A DNA stretch of 64,000 bases from Idiomarina sp. X4. Its GTDB lineage: Bacteria; Pseudomonadota; Gammaproteobacteria; Enterobacterales; Alteromonadaceae. Position 1 is the stretch's first letter, and every line of letters starts with the position of its first letter. The stretch covers positions 868,001-932,000 of the forward strand of contig NZ_CP025000.1 of NCBI RefSeq assembly GCF_002808045.1, read 5' to 3'. Shown here piece after piece: positions 53,383 to 62,966 of the stretch. The position numbers and the translations under genes are program-made. The notes below the pieces were generated by a model. It was not told the DNA's origin. It saw only the letters and a list, made by a program, of their open reading frames with translations, and searched no databases.

Positions 53383-53838
53383 ATGACGCAAGTGGACGTT
53401 AAAATTCTCGACGAACGTATCGGTCAGTCTATCCCTCTTCCTAAATATGAAACCAGCGGCTCTGCCGGCATGGATTTGCGTGCTTGTTTAGACGAACCCT
53501 TGACCATAGAGCCGGGCGAAACCCAACTCATTGGCACCGGTATCGCCATGTATATTGGTGACCCGGGCTATGCCGCCACCATTCTGCCGCGCTCAGGCCT
53601 CGGCCATAAACACGGTTTAGTTTTAGGCAATTTAGTGGGTCTTATCGACTCAGATTATCAAGGCGAACTAAAAGTATCATGCTGGAACCGCAGCAATAAG
53701 GCATACACCATTGAGCCGGGCGACCGCATTGCCCAGTTGGTGATTTTGCCAGTGATACAAGCCAGCATGAACATTGTCGACGAATTTGAAGAATCAGACC
53801 GTGGCGAAGGTGGTTTCGGTCACTCTGGTCGTTCTTAA
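53383..53838 (+). CDS. dut: dUTP diphosphatase
   Basis: Hydrolyses dUTP to dUMP and pyrophosphate, keeping uracil out of DNA and supplying dTMP synthesis. The 151-residue trimeric-type enzyme shows all five motifs: [40 protein letters not shown] and the C-terminal [11 protein letters not shown] that closes over the active site. It begins 11 bases after coaBC and is followed by slmA. Confidence 0.97.
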   Translation: MTQVDVKILDERIGQSIPLPKYETSGSAGMDLRACLDEPLTIEPGETQLIGTGIAMYIGDPGYAATILPRSGLGHKHGLVLGNLVGLIDSDYQGELKVSCWNRSNKAYTIEPGDRIAQLVILPVIQASMNIVDEFEESDRGEGGFGHSGRS

Positions 53839-53866
53839 CTGTCCATACATAAGGAAATAACCACTC

Positions 53867-54457
53867 ATGGCAGAACAAAAACGTAACCGTCGTGAAGAAA
53901 TACTCCAGGCGTTGGCCGCAATGCTGGAAACCAGCCCGGGTCAGCGCATTACAACCGCAAAGTTAGCCGCCAACCTTGGTGTCTCTGAAGCAGCATTGTA
54001 CCGCCACTTCCCTTCTAAGGCACGAATGTTTGAAGGCCTTATCGAATTTGTAGAGGACACCCTGCTGACGCGTATTAACCTCATTATGAATGAAGAAAAA
54101 AATACGCTGTCTCGTTGCTACATGATTTTGCAGCTATTGCTGACATTTGCTGAGCGTAACCCAGGCATAACCCGCGTTATGACAGGCGACGCACTCATGG
54201 GTGAACATGACCGCCTGCGCAGTCGCATGGAAGACTTGTTTAACCGTATTGAAAGCTCAATTAAGCAGGTTCTGCGTGAAAAAGCGATGCGGGAACAACA
54301 GAAGTTTATTGTCGATGAGGCCGTTCTGGCAAATATGCTACTAAGCTATGCCGACGGTAAAATCAGTCAGTTTGTTCGCTCTAACTTTAAGCGCTTACCC
54401 ACGGAACATCTGGCAGCCCAGTGGCAGGTAATGGAACAGCAATTAGCAGGTGCCTAA
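53867..54457 (+). CDS. slmA: Nucleoid occlusion factor SlmA
   Basis: TetR-fold DNA-binding protein that, bound to specific chromosomal sites, disassembles FtsZ polymers over the nucleoid. The 196-residue protein has the N-terminal HTH ([34 protein letters not shown]) characteristic of SlmA/Ttk and the family's C-terminal dimer domain ([22 protein letters not shown]). The length matches E. coli. It ends the coaBC-dut-slmA unit next to a hairpin. Confidence 0.96.
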   Translation: MAEQKRNRREEILQALAAMLETSPGQRITTAKLAANLGVSEAALYRHFPSKARMFEGLIEFVEDTLLTRINLIMNEEKNTLSRCYMILQLLLTFAERNPGITRVMTGDALMGEHDRLRSRMEDLFNRIESSIKQVLREKAMREQQKFIVDEAVLANMLLSYADGKISQFVRSNFKRLPTEHLAAQWQVMEQQLAGA

Positions 54458-54481
54458 GCGAACCTTGCTAATGAAGCCTGA

Positions 54482-54510
54482 AGCGTAGAACGGTTATTCC
54501 GTTTTACGCT
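54482..54510. terminator. Hairpin shared by convergent slmA and gpsA
   Basis: AGCGTAGAACGG (54482-54493) pairs with CCGTTTTACGCT (54499-54510), 11 of 12 positions, with a TTATT loop that contains the gpsA stop codon. No long T run follows on either side, so terminator action is likely but unproven. Confidence 0.6.
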
Positions 54511-55495
54511 CCCGGCTCAACAAATCGATAGCGGCTTGTTGCGGCTCTTTACCTTCATAAAGGACCGCGTAAATTTGCTCAGCAATGGGCATTTCCACAC
54601 CGTTTCGAGACGCCAGTGCGACCACCTCTTTGGTGTTACGATACCCTTCTACGGACTGACCAATGTCTTTTAACGCCTGGTCGACCGATTTGCCTTCACC
54701 TAGCGCTAGACCAAAGCGTCGGTTTCGCGACTGGTTGTCGGTACAGGTTAAGATAAGGTCACCCAGCCCTGCCATACCGGTGAAAGTATCGCTTTTAGCT
54801 CCTAGCTTCAGACCCAGTCGAGTTAACTCAGCTAAGCCACGAGTAATCAGTGCGGTACGTGCATTCGCGCCAAAGCCTATGCCGTCGGCCATACCTGCGC
54901 CAATGGCAATCACGTTTTTCACCACCCCACCTAATTGAACACCAATAAAGTCATTGTTGGTGTAAACACGGAAGGAACGGTCGCAATGCAGCATGTCAGA
55001 CAGTTCGTCGACAAAAGTTTGGTCGGTCGATGACATGGAAATAGCGGTAGGCAGACCTTTTGCCATTTCAATAGCGAAAGTTGGCCCTGACAACACCGCC
55101 AACGGATGCTTGTCGGCCAAAATTTCTTCAGCGACTTCATACAGAAGTCGGCCAGTATCAGGTTCCAGACCCTTGGTTGCCCAGGCAACTCGGGCATTCT
55201 CTTTCAGCAACGGCTTCGCTTGCTTTAACATGCTGGAAAATGAATGACTTGGCACGACCACAACCACGTTGTCGACGTCTTTTAGCGCCAACTCTAAGTC
55301 ATCAGTCACTTGCAGAGATTCAGGAAATGGACAGCCGGGTAAGTAGGCAGCGTTTTCTCTGGCTGACCTCATTAGCGCGACTTTCTCAGAGTCCCTGCCC
55401 CACAACATTGTCGGGATGCCTTTTCGCGCAAAACAAATAGCAAGGGCGGTCCCATAAGAGCCCGCCCCTAATATCGTCACCTGTGGTGTTTGCAT
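54494..55495 (-). CDS. gpsA: Glycerol-3-phosphate dehydrogenase [NAD(P)+]
   Basis: Reduces dihydroxyacetone phosphate to sn-glycerol 3-phosphate, the backbone that PlsB (also in this window) acylates. The 333-residue protein has the N-terminal dinucleotide fold GAGSYGTA (10-17), the VVVVPSH strand, catalytic lysine region [17 protein letters not shown] and the [15 protein letters not shown] motif. It lies 12 bases downstream of secB in the same direction, the conserved secB-gpsA pair. Confidence 0.97.
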   Translation of the reverse strand: MQTPQVTILGAGSYGTALAICFARKGIPTMLWGRDSEKVALMRSARENAAYLPGCPFPESLQVTDDLELALKDVDNVVVVVPSHSFSSMLKQAKPLLKENARVAWATKGLEPDTGRLLYEVAEEILADKHPLAVLSGPTFAIEMAKGLPTAISMSSTDQTFVDELSDMLHCDRSFRVYTNNDFIGVQLGGVVKNVIAIGAGMADGIGFGANARTALITRGLAELTRLGLKLGAKSDTFTGMAGLGDLILTCTDNQSRNRRFGLALGEGKSVDQALKDIGQSVEGYRNTKEVVALASRNGVEMPIAEQIYAVLYEGKEPQQAAIDLLSRERKTE

Positions 55496-55507
55496 TATCG
55501 CGTTCGC

Positions 55508-56011
55508 TTAAGCGTCAGCAGTCTGTTGACCCTGAGCTTGCTCCGCTTGCTGCTGCATGTGACGCGCAAAGATAGCGTCAAAGTTAACTGGTGCTAAGTT
55601 CAACTGAGGGAAGGTTGCACGATTAACCAAGCTCGCTACACACTCACGTGCGTATGGGAACAAGATGTTCGGACAGAAAGAACCCAGCATATGTGCCAGT
55701 TGACCTTCCTGAACTTCTTCACCAATTGAGAAAATACCGGCTTGATGCACTTCACAAAGGAAAGCAACGTCGTCTTCAACTTTATTGGTCGCTGTCAGCG
55801 TCAGTACCACTTCGTAAACGCCGTCTTCGATTTTCTCGTGCTTAACGTTTAAATCCAGTTTCAGATCTGGCTTCCACTCTTTGCGGAATACATTTGGAGA
55901 ATTTGGCGTTTCAAAAGAAATATCTTTTGCATAGATACGCTGGATAGCAAATTGTGCTTGTTGCTGTTGGTTTTCGGCTGCTGCGCCGTTTGCTTGCTGT
56001 TCTTCAGCCAT
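55508..56011 (-). CDS. secB: Protein-export chaperone SecB
   Basis: Tetrameric cytosolic chaperone that keeps pre-secretory proteins unfolded and hands them to SecA. The 167-residue protein has a Gln/Ala-rich N-terminal extension, then the conserved [47 protein letters not shown] and [16 protein letters not shown] segments that form the peptide-binding groove. The C-terminal tail is Gln/Ala-rich. It lies between yibN and gpsA in a minus-strand unit. Confidence 0.97.
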   Translation of the reverse strand: MAEEQQANGAAAENQQQQAQFAIQRIYAKDISFETPNSPNVFRKEWKPDLKLDLNVKHEKIEDGVYEVVLTLTATNKVEDDVAFLCEVHQAGIFSIGEEVQEGQLAHMLGSFCPNILFPYARECVASLVNRATFPQLNLAPVNFDAIFARHMQQQAEQAQGQQTADA

Positions 56012-56053
56012 GATTTTACTTCCTATTCACTATGAGTTTTCAATTCGTTGTTA

Positions 56054-56482
56054 TTATTTCTGCGAAACCGGCAGTTTGTCATTACGCCAGGCGTTCATGC
56101 CACCTTGTAATACCGCCACTTGCTTAAAGCCCTCAGCGGTTAACTGAGATGCGGCTGCTTTTGCCGTCATTCCTGTTGCACAGACTAACACAATGGGGGC
56201 GTCTTTGAATTTTTCAATAGACGTTAAGCTTTTTTGCTTAATTTTGTCCATGCTTAAGTGCTTTGAACCGTGAATGTGGCCTTTTTTGAATTCATCCTGG
56301 TTACGAATGTCAACAAAAATGCCATCGCCACGGTTAACCCAAACCGTCGCTTCTTGTGGCTGTAGGCTCTTAATGGGTGACATGGCAGAGCGCACATAAG
56401 TAATAATTAGCGCAACCAATAACACCACCCACAGGCCACTCATCATGGGGTTTCGGCTAATGAAATCTAACAGTTCTTGCAT
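56054..56482 (-). CDS. yibN: Rhodanese-like membrane protein YibN
   Basis: A 142-residue protein with an N-terminal membrane helix (about 14-33) and a C-terminal cytosolic rhodanese domain. The active-site loop is VCATGMTAKAAAS, so the cysteine is present. The HIHGSKHLSM motif matches the rhodanese CH2A region. The start at 56480-56482 (MQELLDF) is preferred since the 21-residue upstream extension is not family-like. It precedes secB, as in E. coli yibN-grxC-secB-gpsA, but grxC is missing here. It diverges from gpmI. Confidence 0.9.
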   Translation of the reverse strand: MQELLDFISRNPMMSGLWVVLLVALIITYVRSAMSPIKSLQPQEATVWVNRGDGIFVDIRNQDEFKKGHIHGSKHLSMDKIKQKSLTSIEKFKDAPIVLVCATGMTAKAAASQLTAEGFKQVAVLQGGMNAWRNDKLPVSQK

Positions 56483-56647
56483 ATAAGCTACCACTACCAG
56501 AGGGTTGTCAGAAAAATCTCGCGGGCAAAGAGTATACCTGTACAAATTTCAGTTGCCAGTAAAATCTTGAATGGATGCGGATGCGCCAGAAATAAAGTAG
56601 AATAATTCTCAACAATGCATTGCAAAAGCTAAACGAAGAGGCCCTTT

Positions 56648-58183
56648 ATGAGTCGTACGATTAAACCTTTGGTTCTATTGATTCTTGACGGTTGGGGATA
56701 CCGCGAAGACGCACCGGACAATGCCATTTCAAATGCTCAAACACCCGTGATGGATCGTCTTTGGGAGCAATATCCACATTGCTTAGTCGATGGCTCTGGG
56801 GGCGCAGTAGGACTTCCTGACGGACAAATGGGCAATTCAGAAGTCGGTCACGTCAACTTAGGCGCCGGGCGCATTGTTTATCAGGATTTTACGCGCATTA
56901 GCCAGGCAATTTCTGATCGCAGTTTCTTTAAAAACCCGGTGCTTTGCGATGCATTGGCAAAAGCGAAAGATGCATCCGGCGCTGTGCATATTATGGGGCT
57001 GCTGTCACCAGGTGGCGTACACAGTCACGAAGATCATTTGATTGCAATGGTTGAAATGGCAGTCGAACAAGGTGCTAGCGACGTTTATGTGCATGCATTT
57101 TTAGACGGTCGCGACACGCCACCGAAGTCAGCCAAAACAACAATTGAGCGATTTGAGGCCCTATTCGCCCGTTTAGGGAAAGGCCGTTTCGCTACGCTCA
57201 GCGGCCGCTTTTACGCAATGGACAGAGACAACCGCTGGGATCGCATAGAAACAGCTTACAAGGCTATTTACCACGGGGTTTCCGGTACAACCAGTCCCAA
57301 TGCGTTAGATGCGCTGGAAGACGCTTACGAACGCGGCGAAACTGACGAATTCGTAAAGCCTACGGTTATTGCGCAGCCCGCAGCGGTCAAAGACGGCGAC
57401 GCTATTTTCTTTATGAACTTCCGCGCTGATCGCGCACGCGAAATGACACAAGCCTTTATTAATGAAGATTTTGACGGCTTTGAACGCGGACCGCGTGCAA
57501 ACACCTCTGACTTCGTCATGCTGACCGAATACGCAGATACTCTGAAGACTTCCTGTGCGTTTCCACCGGAGCAACTCAATAACGTACTCGGCGAATGGTT
57601 GGAAAAACATGGCAAAACCCAGCTGCGGATTTCTGAAACCGAGAAATACGCTCACGTGACTTTCTTCTTTAGCGGTGGACGCGAAGAGGAGTTTGAAGGT
57701 GAAAAGCGTGTATTAATTCCATCACCGAAGGTTAAAACCTACGACTTGCAGCCGGAGATGAGCTCTGAGCAACTGACCGATGAACTCGTCAATGCCATTG
57801 AATCACAAGCCTTTGATGTCATCATTTGTAACTATCCGAATGGTGACATGGTCGGTCACACCGGTAATTTTGATGCCGCAGTTAAAGCCTGTGAGGCCGT
57901 TGATCACAGTGTTGGCCGCGTTGTTTCCGCACTAGAGGCGGTTGGTGGTGAATGCTTAATTACCGCTGACCACGGTAATGCAGAGCAAATGAGCGACAAT
58001 GAGACCGGACAGGCACATACAGCGCACACCAACGAGTTGGTTCCCTTCATTTACGTTGGTCGAAGCGCGCAGGCTCGCGACGGTCGCTTATCAGACGTAG
58101 CACCCACCATTTTACATTTAATGGGTATGGAGCAGCCGGAAGAAATGACCGGAAAAACCTTAATGACGCTGAAAAAGTCATGA
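56648..58183 (+). CDS. gpmI: 2,3-bisphosphoglycerate-independent phosphoglycerate mutase
   Basis: Mn2+-dependent interconversion of 3- and 2-phosphoglycerate in glycolysis and gluconeogenesis. The 511-residue alkaline-phosphatase-superfamily enzyme has metal-binding LILDGWG (Asp14), the phosphorylated Ser64 in [34 protein letters not shown] and the C-terminal [11 protein letters not shown]. The length and motifs match GpmI. Its stop overlaps the envC start by four bases (ATGA). Confidence 0.97.
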   Translation: MSRTIKPLVLLILDGWGYREDAPDNAISNAQTPVMDRLWEQYPHCLVDGSGGAVGLPDGQMGNSEVGHVNLGAGRIVYQDFTRISQAISDRSFFKNPVLCDALAKAKDASGAVHIMGLLSPGGVHSHEDHLIAMVEMAVEQGASDVYVHAFLDGRDTPPKSAKTTIERFEALFARLGKGRFATLSGRFYAMDRDNRWDRIETAYKAIYHGVSGTTSPNALDALEDAYERGETDEFVKPTVIAQPAAVKDGDAIFFMNFRADRAREMTQAFINEDFDGFERGPRANTSDFVMLTEYADTLKTSCAFPPEQLNNVLGEWLEKHGKTQLRISETEKYAHVTFFFSGGREEEFEGEKRVLIPSPKVKTYDLQPEMSSEQLTDELVNAIESQAFDVIICNYPNGDMVGHTGNFDAAVKACEAVDHSVGRVVSALEAVGGECLITADHGNAEQMSDNETGQAHTAHTNELVPFIYVGRSAQARDGRLSDVAPTILHLMGMEQPEEMTGKTLMTLKKS

Positions 58184-59328
58184 TAAAAGCCTTTGCTTTA
58201 ATGCTGTCAATCGCCTGGCTGATACTTAACGGTCAGGCGTTTGCGCAGTCTTACAGTGAAGAAGACAAAGCGGCCACTCAGGCTGAAATTGAAGCGCTAA
58301 ACGCAGAATTAAATAAGCATCTGCAAGCCATTGAGAGTCGTGACGAAGAGCTGTCTGATATTGAAAGTAAGCTGCGACGCTTAGAACTAAAAACCGCCGA
58401 AATCGCCAGTGCTATTCAAAAAACCTCAACAGAGCTGCGCCGCATTAATACGGAAATTGACAAGGCACAACAAGAGTTAGAGCGCTTACAGGCGGAACAG
58501 AAACAGCAACTTTCTCTGCTTGAAGAACAAATTACTTCAGCCTACATCAATGGTGATCACGATTTTCTTAAGATGCTGCTTAACCAAGGTTCTCCCGCGG
58601 AGCTTGAACGGTTACTCACTTACTATCAGTACATGAATGATGCTCGTATTGAAGAAATCGAGCAAATAAAACAGACTCAAAACGATATAGAGCAGCTGAA
58701 AGAAGAGCTGACGAGCAAAAAAGCCGATGTCGTTGCACTTCGTGAACGCCAAGCTGAGCAAAAGAAACAGTTAGAAAACCAGCAACGAGCTCAAGAAGAA
58801 ACTCTCGCAAAACTGCAAGCCGAACAGCGCAGCGATAAAGCTAAAATTAAGCAGTTAGAACAAAGCCGTGAGCAATTAGAGCAAGTATTAACAGCCATCG
58901 AAGCCGCATTAGAGCGGCAGGCCGATGTTCGTCTGGTTGGCTTAAAACCCATTAAATCACAATTAAGGTGGCCCAGTGACGGCAACGTTCGTCGTGTATT
59001 TGGCCAACGCCGCGAAGGCCCGGTTGACTGGAAAGGCGTGCTTATAGAGGGCAGTAACGGACAAGAGGTTCGCTCTATTGCCGATGGTCGTATTGTTTAT
59101 GCGGACTGGTTACGCGGCTTTGGGTTAGTTATTGTGGTTGACCACGGCGAAAATTACATGAGCCTGTATGGGCATAATCAAGCATTGCTTAGAACCGTTG
59201 GCGAGAAAGTGAAGAAAGACGAAGAAATAGCGCTTATGGGGCAATCGGGCTCTCGCGACAAAGCGTCTCTGTACTTTGAAATTCGTCACCAGGGAAAACC
59301 GCAGAACCCGAGTCACTGGATACGCTAA
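58180..59328 (+). CDS. envC: Murein hydrolase activator EnvC
   Basis: Periplasmic protein recruited to the septum by FtsEX, where it activates the amidases AmiA and AmiB to split daughter cells. The 382-residue protein has a signal peptide (1-23), a long coiled coil (about 27-245) and a degenerate LytM domain (about 265-380; [50 protein letters not shown]). As in other EnvC proteins, the zinc ligands of active LytM peptidases are not all present. Its partners ftsE and ftsX lie about 3 kb away in this window. Confidence 0.94.
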   Translation: MIKAFALMLSIAWLILNGQAFAQSYSEEDKAATQAEIEALNAELNKHLQAIESRDEELSDIESKLRRLELKTAEIASAIQKTSTELRRINTEIDKAQQELERLQAEQKQQLSLLEEQITSAYINGDHDFLKMLLNQGSPAELERLLTYYQYMNDARIEEIEQIKQTQNDIEQLKEELTSKKADVVALRERQAEQKKQLENQQRAQEETLAKLQAEQRSDKAKIKQLEQSREQLEQVLTAIEAALERQADVRLVGLKPIKSQLRWPSDGNVRRVFGQRREGPVDWKGVLIEGSNGQEVRSIADGRIVYADWLRGFGLVIVVDHGENYMSLYGHNQALLRTVGEKVKKDEEIALMGQSGSRDKASLYFEIRHQGKPQNPSHWIR

Positions 59329-60083
59329 TGAGATACCTCCAGGTGATAATAGCTTTGGCGTTTTTTGTCGTCAGTAGCACTCAGGCCGCAAAAATTGCCA
59401 TTGTGATTGACGACATCGGTAACCACAAAAGTCATCTAGACGCTGCTCTATTGCCCGGTAAGCTCTCTTTCGCGGTGCTACCTTATACACCTTATGCTCG
59501 CTCGTTTGCGTTACGGGCACATCACCAAAAGAAGCAAATTTTGCTGCACATGCCGATGGAAGCCGTCGATAATATCTGGTCTGGCCCCGGCGAAATCACG
59601 TCGGTTATGAGTGCACAGCAAATAAAACTGCAACTTACTGATGCGCTAGAGTCCATCCCCTACGTCGAAGGTATGAATAACCATATGGGGAGCAAACTAA
59701 CGCAGTTGCCTATTCCTATGCACGCCGTCATGGAAACTCTGTCCTCTCGACAGCTATTCTTTCTGGATAGCCGAACGACAGAGTTTAGTGTCGCGGAAGA
59801 TACCGCTAAATCATTGGGCGTTAAGTCCAGTCGCCGACACGTATTTTTAGATAACGAAACAGACGACGCTTACCTAACCCAACAATTCACAACGCTCCTA
59901 AAACACGCAAGGAAGCATGGTTCGGCTATCGGCATTGGACACCCTTACCCTGAAACGCTGGCGTTTTTGAAAGAGCATTTACCGGAGCTGGAAGAACAAG
60001 GTATCGAGTTGGTTTTTGCGTCTGAGCTCACTGCTGCGTCGAGTCGTTCGATGTCGCCTCTTCCAGTGACGTCAGCAAAATAA
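59328..60083 (+). CDS. yibQ: Divergent polysaccharide deacetylase family protein YibQ
   Basis: A 251-residue exported protein of the DUF610/YibQ family, related to polysaccharide deacetylases. A signal peptide (1-20) precedes AKIAIVIDDIGNHKSHL, then LLHMPMEA, GMNNHMGSKLT, FFLDSRTT and AIGIGHPYPETL, which are the family hallmarks with possible metal-binding Asp and His. It shares one base with the envC stop (TAATG), closing gpmI-envC-yibQ. Its last 56 bases overlap the convergent ykgJ-type gene. The substrate is unknown; a cell-envelope polysaccharide is expected. Confidence 0.92.
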   Translation: MRYLQVIIALAFFVVSSTQAAKIAIVIDDIGNHKSHLDAALLPGKLSFAVLPYTPYARSFALRAHHQKKQILLHMPMEAVDNIWSGPGEITSVMSAQQIKLQLTDALESIPYVEGMNNHMGSKLTQLPIPMHAVMETLSSRQLFFLDSRTTEFSVAEDTAKSLGVKSSRRHVFLDNETDDAYLTQQFTTLLKHARKHGSAIGIGHPYPETLAFLKEHLPELEEQGIELVFASELTAASSRSMSPLPVTSAK

Positions 60084-60297
60084 GCGCTTCATCGCGGGTG
60101 TCTTTGCAAATATCGTAGTCCGCCGTAAAAGCTTCACACACAGCAGGACGCTCTGGCTTACCAAATAGCCGGCACAAGTTATTTTCATCGAGTTGAACAC
60201 AACGAACCCCGGCCGGTTTACCATTTGGCATGCCGGGGATAGGTGAACTAATGGATGGAGCTATGCAGCAGGCGCCGCAACCAACGCGGCACTGCAT
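60028..60297 (-). CDS. YkgJ-type cysteine cluster protein
   Basis: An 89-residue protein of the YkgJ/FliB-like cysteine cluster family, thought to bind zinc or an Fe-S cluster. Cysteines occur as CRVGCGACC near the N-terminus, then single cysteines before QLDENNLC and in RPAVCEAF and DICKDT. The start ATG follows the rpoH TAA immediately, so it is probably co-transcribed with rpoH. The 3' end overlaps yibQ by 56 bases on the opposite strand. Function unknown. Confidence 0.85.
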   Translation of the reverse strand: MQCRVGCGACCIAPSISSPIPGMPNGKPAGVRCVQLDENNLCRLFGKPERPAVCEAFTADYDICKDTRDEALILLTSLEEATSNDSTQQ

Positions 60298-61158
60298 TTA
60301 GCTCATAGCAACGCGAAGCTTCTTCATAGCGTTCTGCTCAAGTTGGCGAACGCGCTCGGCAGACACTTCATACTTCGCGGCCAGATCGTGTAATGTGGTT
60401 TTGTCTTCTGACAACCAGCGTGACTGCACAATGTCCTGGCTGCGTTCGTCAAGCTCACTCATCGCTGTCAGCAGCTTCTGTTGGTTATGAGACTCGTAGT
60501 CTTCTGCTTCAATTTCAGCGGCTAAATCTGAGCGCTTATCTTCCAAATACATTGCCGGAGAATAAGTGCTACCTTCCTTAGAGTCATCGTCATCTGAACT
60601 TAACTCAAAAGCTTGGTCATGGGCACTCATTCGTGATTCCATTTCCAGTACTTCTTTGGTGCTAACGCCAAGTTCTTCAGCAACCGTTTCAACCTCTTTC
60701 TGGCTGAACCAACCCAAACGCTTTTTCATTTTGCGCAGGTTGAAGAATAATTTGCGTTGCGCTTTGGTGGTCGCTACTTTCACGACGCGCCAGTTACGCA
60801 AAACGTATTCATGAATTTCTGCTTTGATCCAGTGAACGGCAAAAGAAACCAAACGGACACCAACAGACGGATTGAAGCGCTTAACAGCTTTCATCAAGCC
60901 AATGTTGCCTTCCTGAATCAAGTCGGCTTGCGGCAAACCGTACCCAGAATAACTACGGGCAACATGCACAACGAAACGTAAATGAGACATGATGAGCTCA
61001 CGCGCTGCATCTAAGTCGCCTTCTTCATAAAGTCGAGTTGCTAAGTCTTTCTCTTTTTCAGCGCTTAGCATAGGTATACGGTTGACTGACTGAATATAAC
61101 CGTCCAGTCCTCCCCCTTGGGGAACCGATAATGCCATGGTGCTTAATTCAGTACTCAT
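60298..61158 (-). CDS. rpoH: RNA polymerase heat-shock sigma factor RpoH (sigma-32)
   Basis: Directs RNA polymerase to heat-shock promoters. The 286-residue protein has region 2 ([18 protein letters not shown] with downstream [18 protein letters not shown]), the diagnostic RpoH box QRKLFFNLR (about 134-142), and region 4 with its HTH ([23 protein letters not shown]). The box separates it from RpoD and RpoS. A sigma-E-like promoter lies upstream, as at E. coli rpoH P3. It is downstream of the ftsY-ftsE-ftsX genes, the conserved order. Confidence 0.98.
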   Translation of the reverse strand: MSTELSTMALSVPQGGGLDGYIQSVNRIPMLSAEKEKDLATRLYEEGDLDAARELIMSHLRFVVHVARSYSGYGLPQADLIQEGNIGLMKAVKRFNPSVGVRLVSFAVHWIKAEIHEYVLRNWRVVKVATTKAQRKLFFNLRKMKKRLGWFSQKEVETVAEELGVSTKEVLEMESRMSAHDQAFELSSDDDDSKEGSTYSPAMYLEDKRSDLAAEIEAEDYESHNQQKLLTAMSELDERSQDIVQSRWLSEDKTTLHDLAAKYEVSAERVRQLEQNAMKKLRVAMS

Positions 61159-61210
61159 TTAACAACCTCTAATAAAAAAACCGACAAAATACCGCTTAAT
61201 CGTCAGTGTC

Positions 61211-61238
61211 TAAGACCCTATTCCGCCCTAAAAGTTCC
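61211..61238 (-). promoter_or_regulatory. Sigma-E-type promoter of rpoH
   Basis: On the minus strand, GGAACTT (61232-61238) is followed, after a 16-base spacer, by TCTTA (61211-61215). E. coli rpoH P3, as I recall it, has GAACTT, a 16-base spacer and TCTGA. The start codon is about 50 bases downstream. This would tie the heat-shock factor to envelope stress. Confidence 0.7.
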
Positions 61239-61301
61239 GTTGAGATCATTGGCGATCAGAAGAATTAGTATAACTAAGACTATGGCTTTCGCAACTCTAA
61301 T

Positions 61302-62291
61302 TTATTCAGGTTCGATGCTTTGTATGTGACGTCTTACAGCAAGGTACGAGCCTGCCAGCCCAAGGCCAATTGCGATAACCCAGATAGCGATTAATTCACC
61401 AAATGTCAGACCATCTAACTGAAACTGACTGTCGTATAAATTTGTGACATTTAATACGGCACTTTCAATCCACCAGATCAATAAAATGGTCACTAGCCAG
61501 GCGAAAATTCCACCAATAAACCCGTACCAGGCACCTGTATACAAAAATGGGCGTTGAATGAAGGCATTCGTCGCACCCACCAATTTCATAATGACAATTT
61601 CATCGCGTTTCGAGAGTATATTAAGGCGAATGGTATTACCGACAATCAACACCACCGACAAACACAACACTAACGCTAATGCACCTAAGGTGTCTTCAAT
61701 TAAGTCCAGTATTGCCTGCAAACGGTTTAACCATTCAATATCCAGCTTGGCATGCGCCACTTCACGCTTATTCTGGAACTCAAGCAACAGCGCTTCCGCC
61801 TGCTCTACCGTGCGATAATTCTCTGCAGGTATCACCACGAGAACATCGGGTAACGGGTTTTTCGTCAAATAATCAAGCGTTTCGCCAAACCCCGACTGTT
61901 CCTTAAACTGTTGCAGTCCTTCATCCTTGGGCACCCAGCGCACAGACTCGACTTTATCCGACAAGCCAGTCTGAGTTTTGAACGTTTCAATTTCTGAAGT
62001 TTGCAGGTCCTTTTTCAAAAAAAGTGTAATTTCCGACGCCTGCTGCCAGCTATCTGTAATACTGCTGGTATTTTTCACTAGTACATACAACGACGACGGC
62101 AATGTTAAACTTAAGCCCAGCACGGCCATGGTCATTAATGATGCGAACGGGTTGCGCCATAGCTCGCCGAGGCTGGCTACCGCTTGCTGAATATGATGCA
62201 CCGGCACCATAATGGCACGCCGCCACCAGGGTAAACGCCCGCGACTACTGGCTCCCTTTTCGACGCTTCGATTACGGAACAACAAACTCAT
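61302..62291 (-). CDS. ftsX: Cell division protein FtsX
   Basis: Integral membrane subunit of FtsEX, which couples FtsZ-ring ATPase activity to EnvC and septal amidase activation. The 329-residue protein has a cytosolic N-terminus, four membrane helices (first about 55-75, the others in the C-terminal 130 residues) and a periplasmic loop (about 76-195) that binds EnvC. The FtsX core KRDEIVIMKLVGATNAFIQRPF is present. The ATG overlaps the ftsE stop (ATGA), giving tight coupling. Confidence 0.96.
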   Translation of the reverse strand: MSLLFRNRSVEKGASSRGRLPWWRRAIMVPVHHIQQAVASLGELWRNPFASLMTMAVLGLSLTLPSSLYVLVKNTSSITDSWQQASEITLFLKKDLQTSEIETFKTQTGLSDKVESVRWVPKDEGLQQFKEQSGFGETLDYLTKNPLPDVLVVIPAENYRTVEQAEALLLEFQNKREVAHAKLDIEWLNRLQAILDLIEDTLGALALVLCLSVVLIVGNTIRLNILSKRDEIVIMKLVGATNAFIQRPFLYTGAWYGFIGGIFAWLVTILLIWWIESAVLNVTNLYDSQFQLDGLTFGELIAIWVIAIGLGLAGSYLAVRRHIQSIEPE

Positions 62292-62965
62292 AGCTCGTTA
62301 TCCTCCAAACCGTCGTTGATCATACGGCCATCTTTCAACGTCAGCGTTCTATAACGTAGTCGCGCAATGAGTCCCAGATCGTGTGTGGCAATAAGCACGG
62401 CCACGCCAACCTTATTAAATTCCTCAAACAGACGGATAATTTCCATCGACAACTTAGGGTCAAGGTTACCGGTAGGCTCATCGGCAAGTAGTAAGGGGGG
62501 TTTCGTGACAATGGCGCGGGCAATTCCCACTCGCTGTTGTTCACCGCCAGACAGCATTTGCGGGTAATGCTTAACCTTGTCCCCCAGACCAACTTTATCC
62601 AAGGCCGCCTGCACTCGTTTGCGCGCTTCCTGGACGCTATAGCCTTCAATAATGAGCGGTAAAGCCACATTATCGAACACCGTTTTGTCCATGAGCAACC
62701 GGTGATCCTGAAAAATCATGCCTATGTCGCGGCGCACATAAGGCACTTGTGACGGCTTAATGTTTCTTAGGTCATGGCCGTTAATCAGCACGCGTCCCGC
62801 AGTCGGGCGCTCCATCAAACTAATGAGCTTCAGCAAGGTACTTTTCCCCGCCCCGGAGTGACCGGTTAAGAACGCCATTTCACCCGGTTTTACGTGGAAA
62901 TCAACATGGCTTAACGCCTGATGACCTCCCCTGTAGGTTTTACTGACTTGCTCAAAGCGGATCAT
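62288..62965 (-). CDS. ftsE: Cell division ATP-binding protein FtsE
   Basis: Cytosolic ABC ATPase partner of FtsX. The 225-residue protein has Walker [10 protein letters not shown] (35-43), signature LSGGEQQRV, Walker [13 protein letters not shown] and the H-loop IATHDLGL. The N-terminus [11 protein letters not shown] and length are as in E. coli FtsE. It starts one base after the ftsY stop and overlaps ftsX by four bases, so ftsY-ftsE-ftsX form one operon. Confidence 0.97.
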   Translation of the reverse strand: MIRFEQVSKTYRGGHQALSHVDFHVKPGEMAFLTGHSGAGKSTLLKLISLMERPTAGRVLINGHDLRNIKPSQVPYVRRDIGMIFQDHRLLMDKTVFDNVALPLIIEGYSVQEARKRVQAALDKVGLGDKVKHYPQMLSGGEQQRVGIARAIVTKPPLLLADEPTGNLDPKLSMEIIRLFEEFNKVGVAVLIATHDLGLIARLRYRTLTLKDGRMINDGLEDNEL

Positions 62966-62966
62966 A

